Source of the DNA: Candidatus Nitrohelix vancouverensis
Lineage (GTDB): Bacteria; Nitrospinota; Nitrospinia; Nitrospinales; VA-1
Reading direction: 5' to 3'
Assembly: GCA_015698305.1 (NCBI GenBank)
Contig: CP048620.1
Coordinates: 2,120,001 to 2,184,000, forward strand
DNA: 64,000 bases
In this document: piece by piece, positions 1 through 7,918 of the stretch
How the letters are laid out: every line of letters starts with the position of its first letter
Position numbering within the stretch: position 1 is the stretch's first letter
The notes under the pieces: model-generated
What the model saw: only the letters and a program-made list of their open reading frames with translations
Database searches by the model: none
What the model was told of the DNA's origin: nothing
Translations under genes and position numbers: made by a program

Positions 1-91
1 AGCTTTCGTAGCCCGAATAAATTTTTATGCCAGAGAATACGATCAGACCTATTGCCGAGGCAAGTAGTAAGCCTCTGATTTTATTAAGCAT
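1..91 (-). CDS. N-terminus of an unknown membrane-anchored or exported protein (partial)
   Basis: An open frame starts with ATG at position 91 and runs off the left edge after 30 codons. The visible residues are a short basic start (MLNKIRG) followed by a hydrophobic stretch (LLLASAIGLIVFSGI), which fits a signal anchor or signal peptide. It lies 69 bp downstream of the tsaE stop on the same strand, so it may be the next gene of the nnr-DUF1835-tsaE group. Too little is present to name a family. Confidence 0.4.
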   Translation of the reverse strand, partial: MLNKIRGLLLASAIGLIVFSGIKIYSGYES

Positions 92-160
92 ATTAAATCT
101 TCATTTGAAGAGGGTTGCTTAATGCAATTGCCATACCAAGCGAAATTTTGCCATATGGCG

Positions 161-661
161 CTATTTTTGTAAAGGGAAAATTGACCAGTCGTGATCGGGC
201 ATCAGCGTGGGGGACAGATGAATCAGGCGGGATTGGGGGCCGGGCGATAAAATGCGTATTTCCAAAAACTTATCAATTCCAAAACTATCTCTCAGCGAGG
301 CGCCTTCAGAAGGTATTAATTTTTCGGCCCACTCCACGAGGGTGACGCCGTCGCCAAACAAATAATCTTCGAGTCCCAGATTGTTCACGTCGGCGAAGGT
401 GTCGAGACGGTAGAGATCGATATGATAGATCGGAATATTTCCTGAATATTCGTTGATCAGCGTGAAGGTGGGACTGCGCACATAGTCGGTCATTCCAAGG
501 CCATTGCAGATTCCCTGGGTGAGCGTGGTCTTGCCTGCGCCGAGATCGCCATGAAACAGCACGATGTCCTGTCGTTTCAAACAGCGTCCGATCGATTGTC
601 CAAGCGCCAGGGTTTCTTCAGGGCTTTCGGTCTTGAATTGCATTTCAGGGCTTGCGCTCAT
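161..661 (-). CDS. tsaE: tRNA threonylcarbamoyladenosine biosynthesis ATPase TsaE
   Basis: TsaE is the P-loop ATPase that works with TsaB and TsaD to place threonylcarbamoyl on A37 of ANN-decoding tRNAs. The protein has the family Walker A (GDLGAGKTT), followed by the typical segments SPTFTLINEY, IYHIDLYRL and VEWAEKL, where the aspartate and the WAE motif are conserved. About 166 aa is normal for the family. I chose the ATG at 661 (MSASPEMQF) because the longer frame begins with TTG at 673. It sits downstream of nnr, a common neighbour of tsaE in bacteria. The C-terminal 30 residues after the conserved core are not recognisable. Identification is firm. Confidence 0.9.
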   Translation of the reverse strand: MSASPEMQFKTESPEETLALGQSIGRCLKRQDIVLFHGDLGAGKTTLTQGICNGLGMTDYVRSPTFTLINEYSGNIPIYHIDLYRLDTFADVNNLGLEDYLFGDGVTLVEWAEKLIPSEGASLRDSFGIDKFLEIRILSPGPQSRLIHLSPTLMPDHDWSIFPLQK

Positions 662-731
662 CGGGGTTTCCAATTTGAAGTTTCTGAATAACGGGCCTGT
701 TGTATCGCGAATCCGGGAGCGATGCCAGATT

Positions 732-1718
732 TTATTTAGGCGCCTGGGGGCGATGATTCTCTGGGTCCCAACGCCAGCAATCTGTTGTGGTCAGGTGGAC
801 GCCGCCCACCCAGCGGTCGATTCCCAGCGTGTCAATCAAATCCTCGGCTCCGTTGAGAATGCTTTCACCCAAAGCGCTGAGGCTGAGTTTGGATTGCAGA
901 TAGATCGAGGCTTGTTCCCGGCTCTTGCGAAAGGGATAGCCGCCCGGAGGCAAGCCGTCGATCAGGGCATGCGAAGGCATCGTCATTCCGTCGAGCCAAC
1001 GCCAGAAGGACCAATCGCCCATGAAGGCCGGAGTTTCCGCTTCGTTGTATTTCCCGAAAAGTTCCCTTGCGGTTATTTCCGGATTTTGACCGACGATTTG
1101 CAGTATGTGTTGTTGCGTCAGGTTCAGTCCATTGCTTGTGGATGGAAGTTCCTTCAGCAGGCGCGTCAGCGAATTTTTTAAAAAGGGAAGTTCAGCAAGA
1201 TCGTTGCCAGCGAGGTTTGCGAGCGCTTCGGGCGAAGGGGCGCGTAGAGCCTGCCATGCGCTTTGGGCCAGCGCTATTTGCTCGCCGGTTACGGGGCGTT
1301 CAAGTTTTCGGAATTCGGCGATGCTTTCGGGAGTCTGGGTTCCTAGAAAATCCGTGGCCTGAACCAGAAACAATTTGTCGAGGGGCAAAGCCTTGCATCG
1401 GTCCAACACCTGTAGGAGTTGCAACTGATCGTAGAGATCGTGTTCGAACCAGAGGGAAATCCGGTTGTAGGCCGAGCCGCGGGCCAACAGCTCGTCGCGT
1501 TCGCGAAACTGTTTGAGGGTGGGGCCGTATTCTCCCCAGCGTTGCGAAACGATAAAGCGGGCGCGGGTTTCCGCCAGTTGCAGGTCGTCCTGATCTTGCG
1601 GTATAGGGCCTTCGTGCAGAACGTCGCGCCAGGGCAGAATCTTGCTTCCGATCCCGGCTTGCTGAAGCAGGTGGGCGGCGGAATCGCCGTTGGTTATGAG
1701 CAGTTCAACATTATGCAT
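732..1718 (-). CDS. DUF1835 domain-containing protein
   Basis: A 328-aa protein opening with the DUF1835 signature: ITNGDSAAHLL, then an AGI segment and PWRDVLHEGPIP. Further on, RISLWFEHDLYDQLQLLQVL and an FLGTQTPE segment also occur in this family, and the C-terminal part (ILNGAEDLIDTLGIDRWVGGVHL) resembles the domain that often follows it. Function is unknown. The conserved N-terminal NGDS and HEGP segments suggest a ligand-binding or catalytic pocket, but this is inference. It sits between nnr and tsaE on the same strand, with gaps of 56 and 70 bp, so co-transcription is likely. No signal peptide or membrane segment is seen, so it is probably cytoplasmic. Confidence 0.75.
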   Translation of the reverse strand: MHNVELLITNGDSAAHLLQQAGIGSKILPWRDVLHEGPIPQDQDDLQLAETRARFIVSQRWGEYGPTLKQFRERDELLARGSAYNRISLWFEHDLYDQLQLLQVLDRCKALPLDKLFLVQATDFLGTQTPESIAEFRKLERPVTGEQIALAQSAWQALRAPSPEALANLAGNDLAELPFLKNSLTRLLKELPSTSNGLNLTQQHILQIVGQNPEITARELFGKYNEAETPAFMGDWSFWRWLDGMTMPSHALIDGLPPGGYPFRKSREQASIYLQSKLSLSALGESILNGAEDLIDTLGIDRWVGGVHLTTTDCWRWDPENHRPQAPK

Positions 1719-1774
1719 GCAGTGTGTTCGTCTTGGATTGTCGGGGCGCGCCGATGCGCCGAAGGACTCGCAAG

Positions 1775-3325
1775 CTATTTATAAATCGATCGAATGCATT
1801 CCGGCAAGGCATTGATGATATCGCTGGCGATCAGGCTCACGCTTCCGTTTCGCGATGCGTATAAATCGCCCGCATACCCGTGCAGATAGGCGCCGGACAG
1901 GGCGGCCTTGTCGGCGTCGATTCCCTGCGCCAACAGACCCGCAATGATTCCCGTCAAGACGTCGCCGGAACCCGCCGTCGCCATGCCTTCGTTGCCTGTG
2001 GGGTTGATATAGGAGCGTCCGTCGGTATGGGCGATGACCGAATAGGCGCCTTTCAAAATCAGGCTGACCTGATGCTCCTGTGCGAAACGGGAGGCGACGG
2101 CAATGCGATCCGCCTGAATTTCGGCGACGCTCAGACCAGTCAGGCGCGCCATTTCCTTGGGATGCGGCGTCAGGATTTTTGGCGCGTCTCCTTTCAAGGC
2201 ATCGGCGACTTGTCCCTCTAGATTGTTGAGCGCATCGGCGTCGATCACCATGGGAATTGAGAGCGCAGGGAGCAGGTCGCGCATGAGACGGATCGTGTCG
2301 TCGTTAACCGAAAGTCCGGGGCCGATGGCGAGCGCCGATTTCTCCTTGCACAATTTTAAAATCGTATCCAAAGCCTGACTCGACAGAGCGCCTGATTTGC
2401 TCTGCGGCAGGGCGACGGTCATGACTTCCAGCGGCAGTTGCTCGGCAAAGCCCATGCAATCTTCGGGGATTGCGAGAGTGACCAGCCCGCAACCGGAACG
2501 CAGGGCGGCCAGAGCGGTCAAACCCGCCGCGCCGGTTTTGCCTTTGGAACCGGCGACGACCAGAGCGTGACCGTAGACGCCTTTATGCGAATCACTGGGG
2601 CGGTGTGGAGCCCATTGCGCGATGTCGTCCGATTCGACCATTGAAACTTGAATCTGTTCCTCATCGACGGCGCTTTGCGGAATGCCAATATCGACGATTT
2701 CGACTTCCCCCATTTCTCCAGCGGAGGGGTAGAGCAGGTGACTGCGTTTGTACAAGGCTAATCCGACGGTGAGGTCGGCTTTGATATGCGGGCCGCTGAT
2801 CTGGCCTGTGTCCGAATCCAGCCCCGACGGGATGTCGACGGAGACCATGAATTTGTTTTGCTGGTTCAGGCTTTCCACCACCGTCTGATAAAAATCGCGC
2901 AGGGGAGGTTTCAAGCCGACGCCAAACAAGGCGTCGATGATCGCGTCGCAATGCCGGATATGATGACGCTGGGAGGCCCAGTTGTCAGGGCCTGCTTCGA
3001 TGATGGGAATTTCCATCTTTTGCGCGATGTTGGCGTTGATCGCAGAGCTTTTGGTGATCTCAGTCAGCTTGCCCGCGAGCAGGATGCGAACCGTTGCGCC
3101 AGAATTTTTGAGGTGTCTGGCGATGACGAAGCCGTCGCCGCCGTTATTGCCTTTACCGGCGACGATGATGAATTTTTTGTCGGCAATATCGTCCCACCGG
3201 CGCTCCAGCAGGCGCACAATTTCGCGACCGGCGTTTTCCATGAGGACGATGCCGGGAATGCCGTAGGCTTCGATGGAACGGGCGTCCACCGATTGCATTT
3301 CTTTGGCCAGGGCTACAGGGCGCAT
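1775..3325 (-). CDS. nnr: Bifunctional NAD(P)H-hydrate repair enzyme Nnr
   Basis: Nnr repairs hydrated NADH and NADPH. The N-terminal YjeF domain epimerises NAD(P)HX and the C-terminal ribokinase-like domain dehydrates the S form with ADP. The N-terminal half (about residues 1-220) shows VAGKGNNGGDGFVIARHL, the YjeF nucleotide-binding motif, and VSVDIPSGLDSDTG. The C-terminal half shows GSKGKTGAAGLTALAALRSG, AIGPGLS, LTPHPKEMARL and NEGMATAGSGDVLTGIIAG, the ADP-dependent dehydratase motifs. The length of 516 aa is typical of the two-domain fusion. It begins a same-strand run with the DUF1835 gene and tsaE. Start ATG at 3325. Confidence 0.93.
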   Translation of the reverse strand: MRPVALAKEMQSVDARSIEAYGIPGIVLMENAGREIVRLLERRWDDIADKKFIIVAGKGNNGGDGFVIARHLKNSGATVRILLAGKLTEITKSSAINANIAQKMEIPIIEAGPDNWASQRHHIRHCDAIIDALFGVGLKPPLRDFYQTVVESLNQQNKFMVSVDIPSGLDSDTGQISGPHIKADLTVGLALYKRSHLLYPSAGEMGEVEIVDIGIPQSAVDEEQIQVSMVESDDIAQWAPHRPSDSHKGVYGHALVVAGSKGKTGAAGLTALAALRSGCGLVTLAIPEDCMGFAEQLPLEVMTVALPQSKSGALSSQALDTILKLCKEKSALAIGPGLSVNDDTIRLMRDLLPALSIPMVIDADALNNLEGQVADALKGDAPKILTPHPKEMARLTGLSVAEIQADRIAVASRFAQEHQVSLILKGAYSVIAHTDGRSYINPTGNEGMATAGSGDVLTGIIAGLLAQGIDADKAALSGAYLHGYAGDLYASRNGSVSLIASDIINALPECIRSIYK

Positions 3326-3384
3326 GAAGAAAGCCTGAAAATTAGAAGTTGCAACGCGAAAGGAATTCGGTTGGATTCATGAAC

Positions 3385-3996
3385 TCAGACGTAAATAGAG
3401 TAGGGGTAATCGTTGGATTGGCGGAGTTGCATTTCTTCGCGGGTGGGCATCAAACCGTTGATGACGCCAAATTGATGCGGACAGTCGAAGCCCTTTTTCA
3501 GTTTCTCTTCACCCGACATGGCATTGTATTGATCCGGGGTGAGCAAGAACACTGTGTCCTTGAAATACTGTTTTATGAAAGTCTTGATATTCAAGGGACC
3601 GCCTTTGAGTTGCGGCAAGACCGCCTTGCGCTCTTCCCGATTGTCGTGGTTGTAATTGAAGCTGAAGCGGATCAAAACATTGTAAAGAAAACAGTAATGA
3701 TAGGTGTTCATATGATGCCAGCAGGATTTGGATTCCAATCCTTCAAGCAGATTTTCGAGAAGGGTTCGCATGATTTCCGGTCCGCCGACCCGGTATAGAT
3801 GAGGGTAGAATTTTTTGCCGTCTTCATGCCAGTAATCTCGGGGTTGCCGTTCGAGAAAGTCGATAGTTTCCCTTTCATCCTTCAAGGCAATCTGTAATAA
3901 TTCGACAGGATCGATTGCGGGAGCGCCCAAAGCGTCGAGCGTGTCCAACGATCCGGTAGTTTGAGACGAGTAGATATTTTTTTTGAATGCCAGCAT
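3385..3996 (-). CDS. Hypothetical protein, paralogue of the product at 4648-5253
   Basis: A 203-aa soluble protein with no recognised domain. It is clearly related to the product at 4648-5253. Both open with ML(A/V)FKKNIY, carry MN-x-YH-x-C-x-LY in the middle, a YF-x-x-T-x-FL segment later, and end with FGVIN-x-L-x-PT-x-x-E. It is rich in aromatic residues and histidine (WHHMNTYHYCFLYN). It lies 59 bp upstream of nnr on the same strand and is divergent from the peroxidase gene, with 80 bp between starts. No signal peptide is visible. Reading frame, paralogy and start agreement make it a convincing gene of unknown function. Confidence 0.75.
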   Translation of the reverse strand: MLAFKKNIYSSQTTGSLDTLDALGAPAIDPVELLQIALKDERETIDFLERQPRDYWHEDGKKFYPHLYRVGGPEIMRTLLENLLEGLESKSCWHHMNTYHYCFLYNVLIRFSFNYNHDNREERKAVLPQLKGGPLNIKTFIKQYFKDTVFLLTPDQYNAMSGEEKLKKGFDCPHQFGVINGLMPTREEMQLRQSNDYPYSIYV

Positions 3997-4076
3997 GAAA
4001 TTAGAGTGAGACTGAGGTTTTTAAGCAAAACTATTATACTGAAATCAGGTTTATTTACCACCTTCAAACATTATAT

Positions 4077-4646
4077 ATGGATACTGTACACGAATTCAAG
4101 GCGCGTCGAATCAATGGCGATGAAATTGACTTGTCCTCTTACAAGGACGAGGTTTTGCTGATTGTAAACGGCGCGTCAAAATGCGGTTACACGCCGCAAT
4201 ATAAAGATTTACAGGCTTTATATCAGAAGTATCGCGAGCGCGGTTTGCGCATCCTGTTATTTCCCTGCAATGATTTTCTGCATCAGGAAGAAGACGATGA
4301 ACAAACGATTCAACAATTTTGTAGCGTCAAGTTTGGCGTCGAGTTCGATTTATTTGAAAAGGTGAAAATACTGGGTTCGGAACCACACCCCTTGTACCAG
4401 TTTCTGCAGGCTTGCGGGAAACCCGCAGTTTCGCCGGGCGGACTGAAACCGACCTTGTTTTCATTTTTCAAGAAACTGGCTTATTTCTTAATGGGTAAAA
4501 AACCGCAACTTCCGGCCGGAGTGCAATGGAATTTTCACAAATTCCTGATTTCGAGAAAAGGCGAGGTGGTTTCGCATTTTCTCAGCGAAGTGGAGCCGTT
4601 TGATCCCGAGTTGATTCGTCAGATTGAGAGCGAACTGGACGCCTAG
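4077..4646 (+). CDS. Glutathione peroxidase-family thiol peroxidase with altered active site
   Basis: A 189-aa member of the glutathione-peroxidase family (BtuE/GPx), which reduces peroxides through a catalytic cysteine. Peroxidatic Cys36 lies in NGASKCGYTPQY, and the Trp-Asn pair is kept at W151-N152 (VQWNFHKFL). Cys82 (QFCSVKFGVEF) sits where related bacterial enzymes also have a Cys. The usual FPCNQFGxQEP motif reads FPCNDFLHQEE here, so the catalytic glutamine is replaced by Asp66. The protein lacks a signal peptide and is probably cytoplasmic. No good ribosome-binding site precedes the ATG. It ends 1 bp from the convergent stop at 4648. Confidence 0.85.
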   Translation: MDTVHEFKARRINGDEIDLSSYKDEVLLIVNGASKCGYTPQYKDLQALYQKYRERGLRILLFPCNDFLHQEEDDEQTIQQFCSVKFGVEFDLFEKVKILGSEPHPLYQFLQACGKPAVSPGGLKPTLFSFFKKLAYFLMGKKPQLPAGVQWNFHKFLISRKGEVVSHFLSEVEPFDPELIRQIESELDA

Positions 4647-4647
4647 C

Positions 4648-5253
4648 CTAACTTGCCGGCGAAGGATCGTAAGGATTGGAGTCGAGTTGGGTGAGGTTGA
4701 TTTCGTCCGCTGTGGGAACCAGTTTGTTGATGACCCCGAACAGGCAGGGAATCTGAAAGATATCGCCTTCTTTATTTTCTGCTGGCATGGAGTTGAAAGT
4801 TTCCTCTGAAATCAAAAAAGCCGTCGAAATAAAATAGTCTTCCAGAAACTGGTCGAAATTGATGTTTTCCCCATCCATTTCGGGAAACATTTCCATCCGT
4901 TGATTCATGTCCCCGTAGCTGTATTCCTCCATGATTCCGTAGAGCGCATCGTACAAATAACACAGGTGGTAGGCGTTCATTGCGAACCAGGCGTCGCGAT
5001 TGACCAGTCCCTGAAGCAGGTTTTTGGACGTCGCGTTCAGTATCTTCAAGTCGCCATAGCGTGATGCGTGGGGATACAGGCGCTCGATCTGTTCCTGGCT
5101 TTGGTGTTTGTCGATATGTTGCAGACTGATGAAGATATTGCGATCCGAGACCAAGGCATTCAATAAAAAATTATAGGGGTCCATGGACTCGGGGATATTT
5201 TCGGGATGCGTATCGCCGGCATCGGCGTAGATATTTTTTTTAAAGACAAGCAT
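4648..5253 (-). CDS. Hypothetical protein, paralogue of the product at 3385-3996, coupled to glgP
   Basis: A 201-aa acidic soluble protein of unknown function. I chose the ATG at 5253 because the longer frame starts with TTG at 5280 and because MLVFKKNIY then aligns with the first residues of its paralogue at 3385-3996. Shared features are YPH-x-x-R-x-G, a MN-x-YH-x-C-x-LY core and a C-terminal FGVINKLVPTADEI. Its start lies 14 bp inside the 3' end of glgP, which suggests translational coupling to glycogen phosphorylase. A role in carbohydrate storage is a guess from this coupling alone. Confidence 0.72.
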   Translation of the reverse strand: MLVFKKNIYADAGDTHPENIPESMDPYNFLLNALVSDRNIFISLQHIDKHQSQEQIERLYPHASRYGDLKILNATSKNLLQGLVNRDAWFAMNAYHLCYLYDALYGIMEEYSYGDMNQRMEMFPEMDGENINFDQFLEDYFISTAFLISEETFNSMPAENKEGDIFQIPCLFGVINKLVPTADEINLTQLDSNPYDPSPAS

Positions 5254-7765
5254 AGGGAGCCCGTTCGATGTGTTTGTCAAATGTGTCTGGAAAGGAACCG
5301 TTCTTTGGATGCACTCCCCAGACGCGTGTCGAATATTCGACGATGGAACGATCGCTGGAGAATCGCCCCATATGGATCGAGTTCAGGATCGATTTGCGCG
5401 TCCAGAGCGCCGAATCCATAAAATCATTTTCCGCTTCGAGTTGAACTCGCGAATAATCGGCGAAATCTGCGAGGATGCAATAAGCGTCGTCGGGACTGAA
5501 CAAAGCGTCCAGAATCGGGTGAAAGAGATTTGGATCGCCTTTTGAGAAATAGCCCTCGCGGATCATATCCAACGCAACTTTCAGTTCGGGGTCGACGGCT
5601 TGCGCCGGTTGATGACGCCTCGTTTTGAATTGTTTGACCTCGTCTGCGGTCATGCCAAAAATATAGATGTTCTCCGCGCCGACTTCCTCCAGTATTTCGA
5701 TGTTCGCTCCATCCAGCGTTCCCAGCGTCACCGCGCCATTGAGGGCGAGTTTCATGTTGCCGGTACCAGAAGCTTCCATTCCGGCAGTTGAAATTTGCTG
5801 GGACAGGTCCGCCGCAGGGATGATCTTTTCTGCCAGCGAAACGGAATAATTGGGAAGGAACACAACTTTCAATGCATCTCCGATTTGCGCATCGTTATTG
5901 ATTTTCTCGGCGACGCTTGTGATCAGTTTGATGATGCGTTTCGCCATAAAATATCCCGGCGCCGCTTTCCCTGCAAAGATAACGCTTCGCGGCGTGCGCT
6001 TCCCGTCAGGATTTTTTTTGATGCGCGTGTAAAGAACGATGGCATGGAGAATATTCAGCAACTGCCGTTTGTATTCGTGAATGCGCTTGATATGCACGTC
6101 AAAAATTGAGTCGGGGTTGAGCTGAACGCCAAGCGTTTTCTGAACCTGTTCGATCAGTCTCAATTTGTTGTCGCGCTTGACGCTTCGCCATCGTTGACAG
6201 AACGCTTCGTCGTCGATGTGGTCGATGAGCGATTCGAGCGAATCGAGATTGCCCCCCCATGCCTTGCCGGTGTATTGCGAGACCAGCGCTTCGAGACCGG
6301 GGTTGCATTGTTTCAGCCAGATGCGGGGCGAAATTCCGTTAGTGATATTGATGAAGCGTTCGGGAAAGAGCTTGTAGAAATTATTGAATATTTGTTCCCG
6401 GAGTATCTTGCTGTGCAGTTGGGCCACGCCATTGATGGTATGACTGCCGACAATCGCCACATGCGCCATGCGCACTTGTGGAACATCTCCTTCTTCGATC
6501 AGGGAGAGGGCGCGGGTCTGTGCGTCGTCTACATTCTGCTCTACGCGAATTTTTTGTAAAAAACGGTGGTTGATCTCATAGATGATTTGTAAATGCCGCG
6601 GCAGAATTTTCTCCATGAGAGACACCGGCCATTTTTCCAACGCTTCCGGCAGAACCGTGTGATTGGTGTATCCCATCGTGCTGACGGTGATCTCCCAGGC
6701 TTTGTCCCAGGGCAGACCTTCCTCATCCATCAGCAGGCGCATCAATTCGGGAACGGCGAGAGAGGGGTGCGTGTCGTTCAACTGCACGGCCATGAAGTCG
6801 CTGAACTCGTCAAAACTGCGATTGAAGTGTTTGTAGCGTTTCAACAGGTCTTGAAGCGACGCGGACACGAAAAAATATTCCTGCTTCAATCTCAACTCAC
6901 GACCTTGCGCAATATTGTCGTTTGGATAAAGCACCTTGGAAATGGTTTCGCTTTCCTGCTTGCTGGTCATGGCGCGGATGTAGTCGCCGGAATTGAAGAA
7001 ATCAAAATCGAAATCGCAGGTGGAACGCGCGCTCCAGAGGCGAAGGTTGTTGACGGTATGCGTTTGATATCCCGGAACGGGCGTGTCGTAGGCCATTGCG
7101 AGGACATCGTCGTGGGTGTCGACCCAGTTGAAAGCGATCCTTCCATCGGGTTCCGTGTGCGATTCGACGCGACCATAAAATTTGATGGGGTAGGTGATTT
7201 CCGGTCGCGGGATTTCCCAGGGGTTGCCGAGTCGCAACCAGTTGTCGGCATGTTCGACCTGGAAACCGTTCTCTATATTCTGCTGGAAAATTCCGTACTC
7301 GTAACGAATGCCGTAGCCAAAGCCAGGGATGTCGAGAGAGGCCATGGATTCCATGAAGCAAGCCGCCAAACGTCCCAGACCGCCATTGCCCAGTCCCGCT
7401 TCCAGCTCGACTTCCTCGATCGCTCCGAGGTCTTCGCCCAGTTCTTCCATTGCCAATTTGAGCTCTTCGGTCAATCCGAGGTTGATGACGTTTTGATAGA
7501 GCAGGCGACCGATCAAATATTCCATCGAAAGATAATTGACTTGTTTGGTTCCATTCTCATAATAGGTCTTTTGAGTGTGGGTCCATTTTTCCAACAGGAA
7601 ATTTCGGATCGCGTAGGCCAGGCTGGTGAATCGTTCCAGCGGCGTTGCGTTTTCCTGAGTGGTGGCCAGACTGTATTTGAGATGCGAACAGAAGGCCTCT
7701 TTGATGGCTTCCTTTTCGGAGATTTTTTCAACGGAGGATTTTCCGTTAGCCGTTTTGTTGTTCAT
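5240..7765 (-). CDS. glgP: Glycogen/starch/alpha-glucan phosphorylase
   Basis: The enzyme releases glucose-1-phosphate from alpha-1,4-glucan chains, using pyridoxal phosphate. The protein has NYLSMEYLIGRLL near residue 85, ELEAGLGNGGLGRLAACFM, QLNDTHPSLAVPELMRLL, NITNGISPRIWL and the PLP-lysine segment EASGTGNMKLALNGA followed by TLDGANIEI. A longer frame exists to 7891, but the extra 42 residues are unlike the family; starting at MNNKTANGK (7765) gives about 841 aa, close to other bacterial enzymes, and leaves a normal divergent promoter gap. The product feeds the same glucose-1-phosphate pool used by the uridylyltransferase divergent from it. Confidence 0.93.
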   Translation of the reverse strand: MNNKTANGKSSVEKISEKEAIKEAFCSHLKYSLATTQENATPLERFTSLAYAIRNFLLEKWTHTQKTYYENGTKQVNYLSMEYLIGRLLYQNVINLGLTEELKLAMEELGEDLGAIEEVELEAGLGNGGLGRLAACFMESMASLDIPGFGYGIRYEYGIFQQNIENGFQVEHADNWLRLGNPWEIPRPEITYPIKFYGRVESHTEPDGRIAFNWVDTHDDVLAMAYDTPVPGYQTHTVNNLRLWSARSTCDFDFDFFNSGDYIRAMTSKQESETISKVLYPNDNIAQGRELRLKQEYFFVSASLQDLLKRYKHFNRSFDEFSDFMAVQLNDTHPSLAVPELMRLLMDEEGLPWDKAWEITVSTMGYTNHTVLPEALEKWPVSLMEKILPRHLQIIYEINHRFLQKIRVEQNVDDAQTRALSLIEEGDVPQVRMAHVAIVGSHTINGVAQLHSKILREQIFNNFYKLFPERFINITNGISPRIWLKQCNPGLEALVSQYTGKAWGGNLDSLESLIDHIDDEAFCQRWRSVKRDNKLRLIEQVQKTLGVQLNPDSIFDVHIKRIHEYKRQLLNILHAIVLYTRIKKNPDGKRTPRSVIFAGKAAPGYFMAKRIIKLITSVAEKINNDAQIGDALKVVFLPNYSVSLAEKIIPAADLSQQISTAGMEASGTGNMKLALNGAVTLGTLDGANIEILEEVGAENIYIFGMTADEVKQFKTRRHQPAQAVDPELKVALDMIREGYFSKGDPNLFHPILDALFSPDDAYCILADFADYSRVQLEAENDFMDSALWTRKSILNSIHMGRFSSDRSIVEYSTRVWGVHPKNGSFPDTFDKHIERAPYACL

Positions 7766-7918
7766 GGATGAGTTTGCTAAGATTAGTTTGAGGTCGATGG
7801 GCGAGGTGTGAATGGATTCCCCTTGCAAGCCCCGGGTATGCCCTGCCGCTCCAGTTTGCATCGAGCCGCTATTATGAAATGATAGTAACATACAGCTTTT
7901 GAAGCGGAAAAAGAATTG

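Noticed and set aside
6593-7771. Long plus-strand open frame opposite glgP
   Set aside because: It is antisense to clear, motif-rich glycogen phosphorylase and has no recognisable domain; it reflects codon bias of the real gene.
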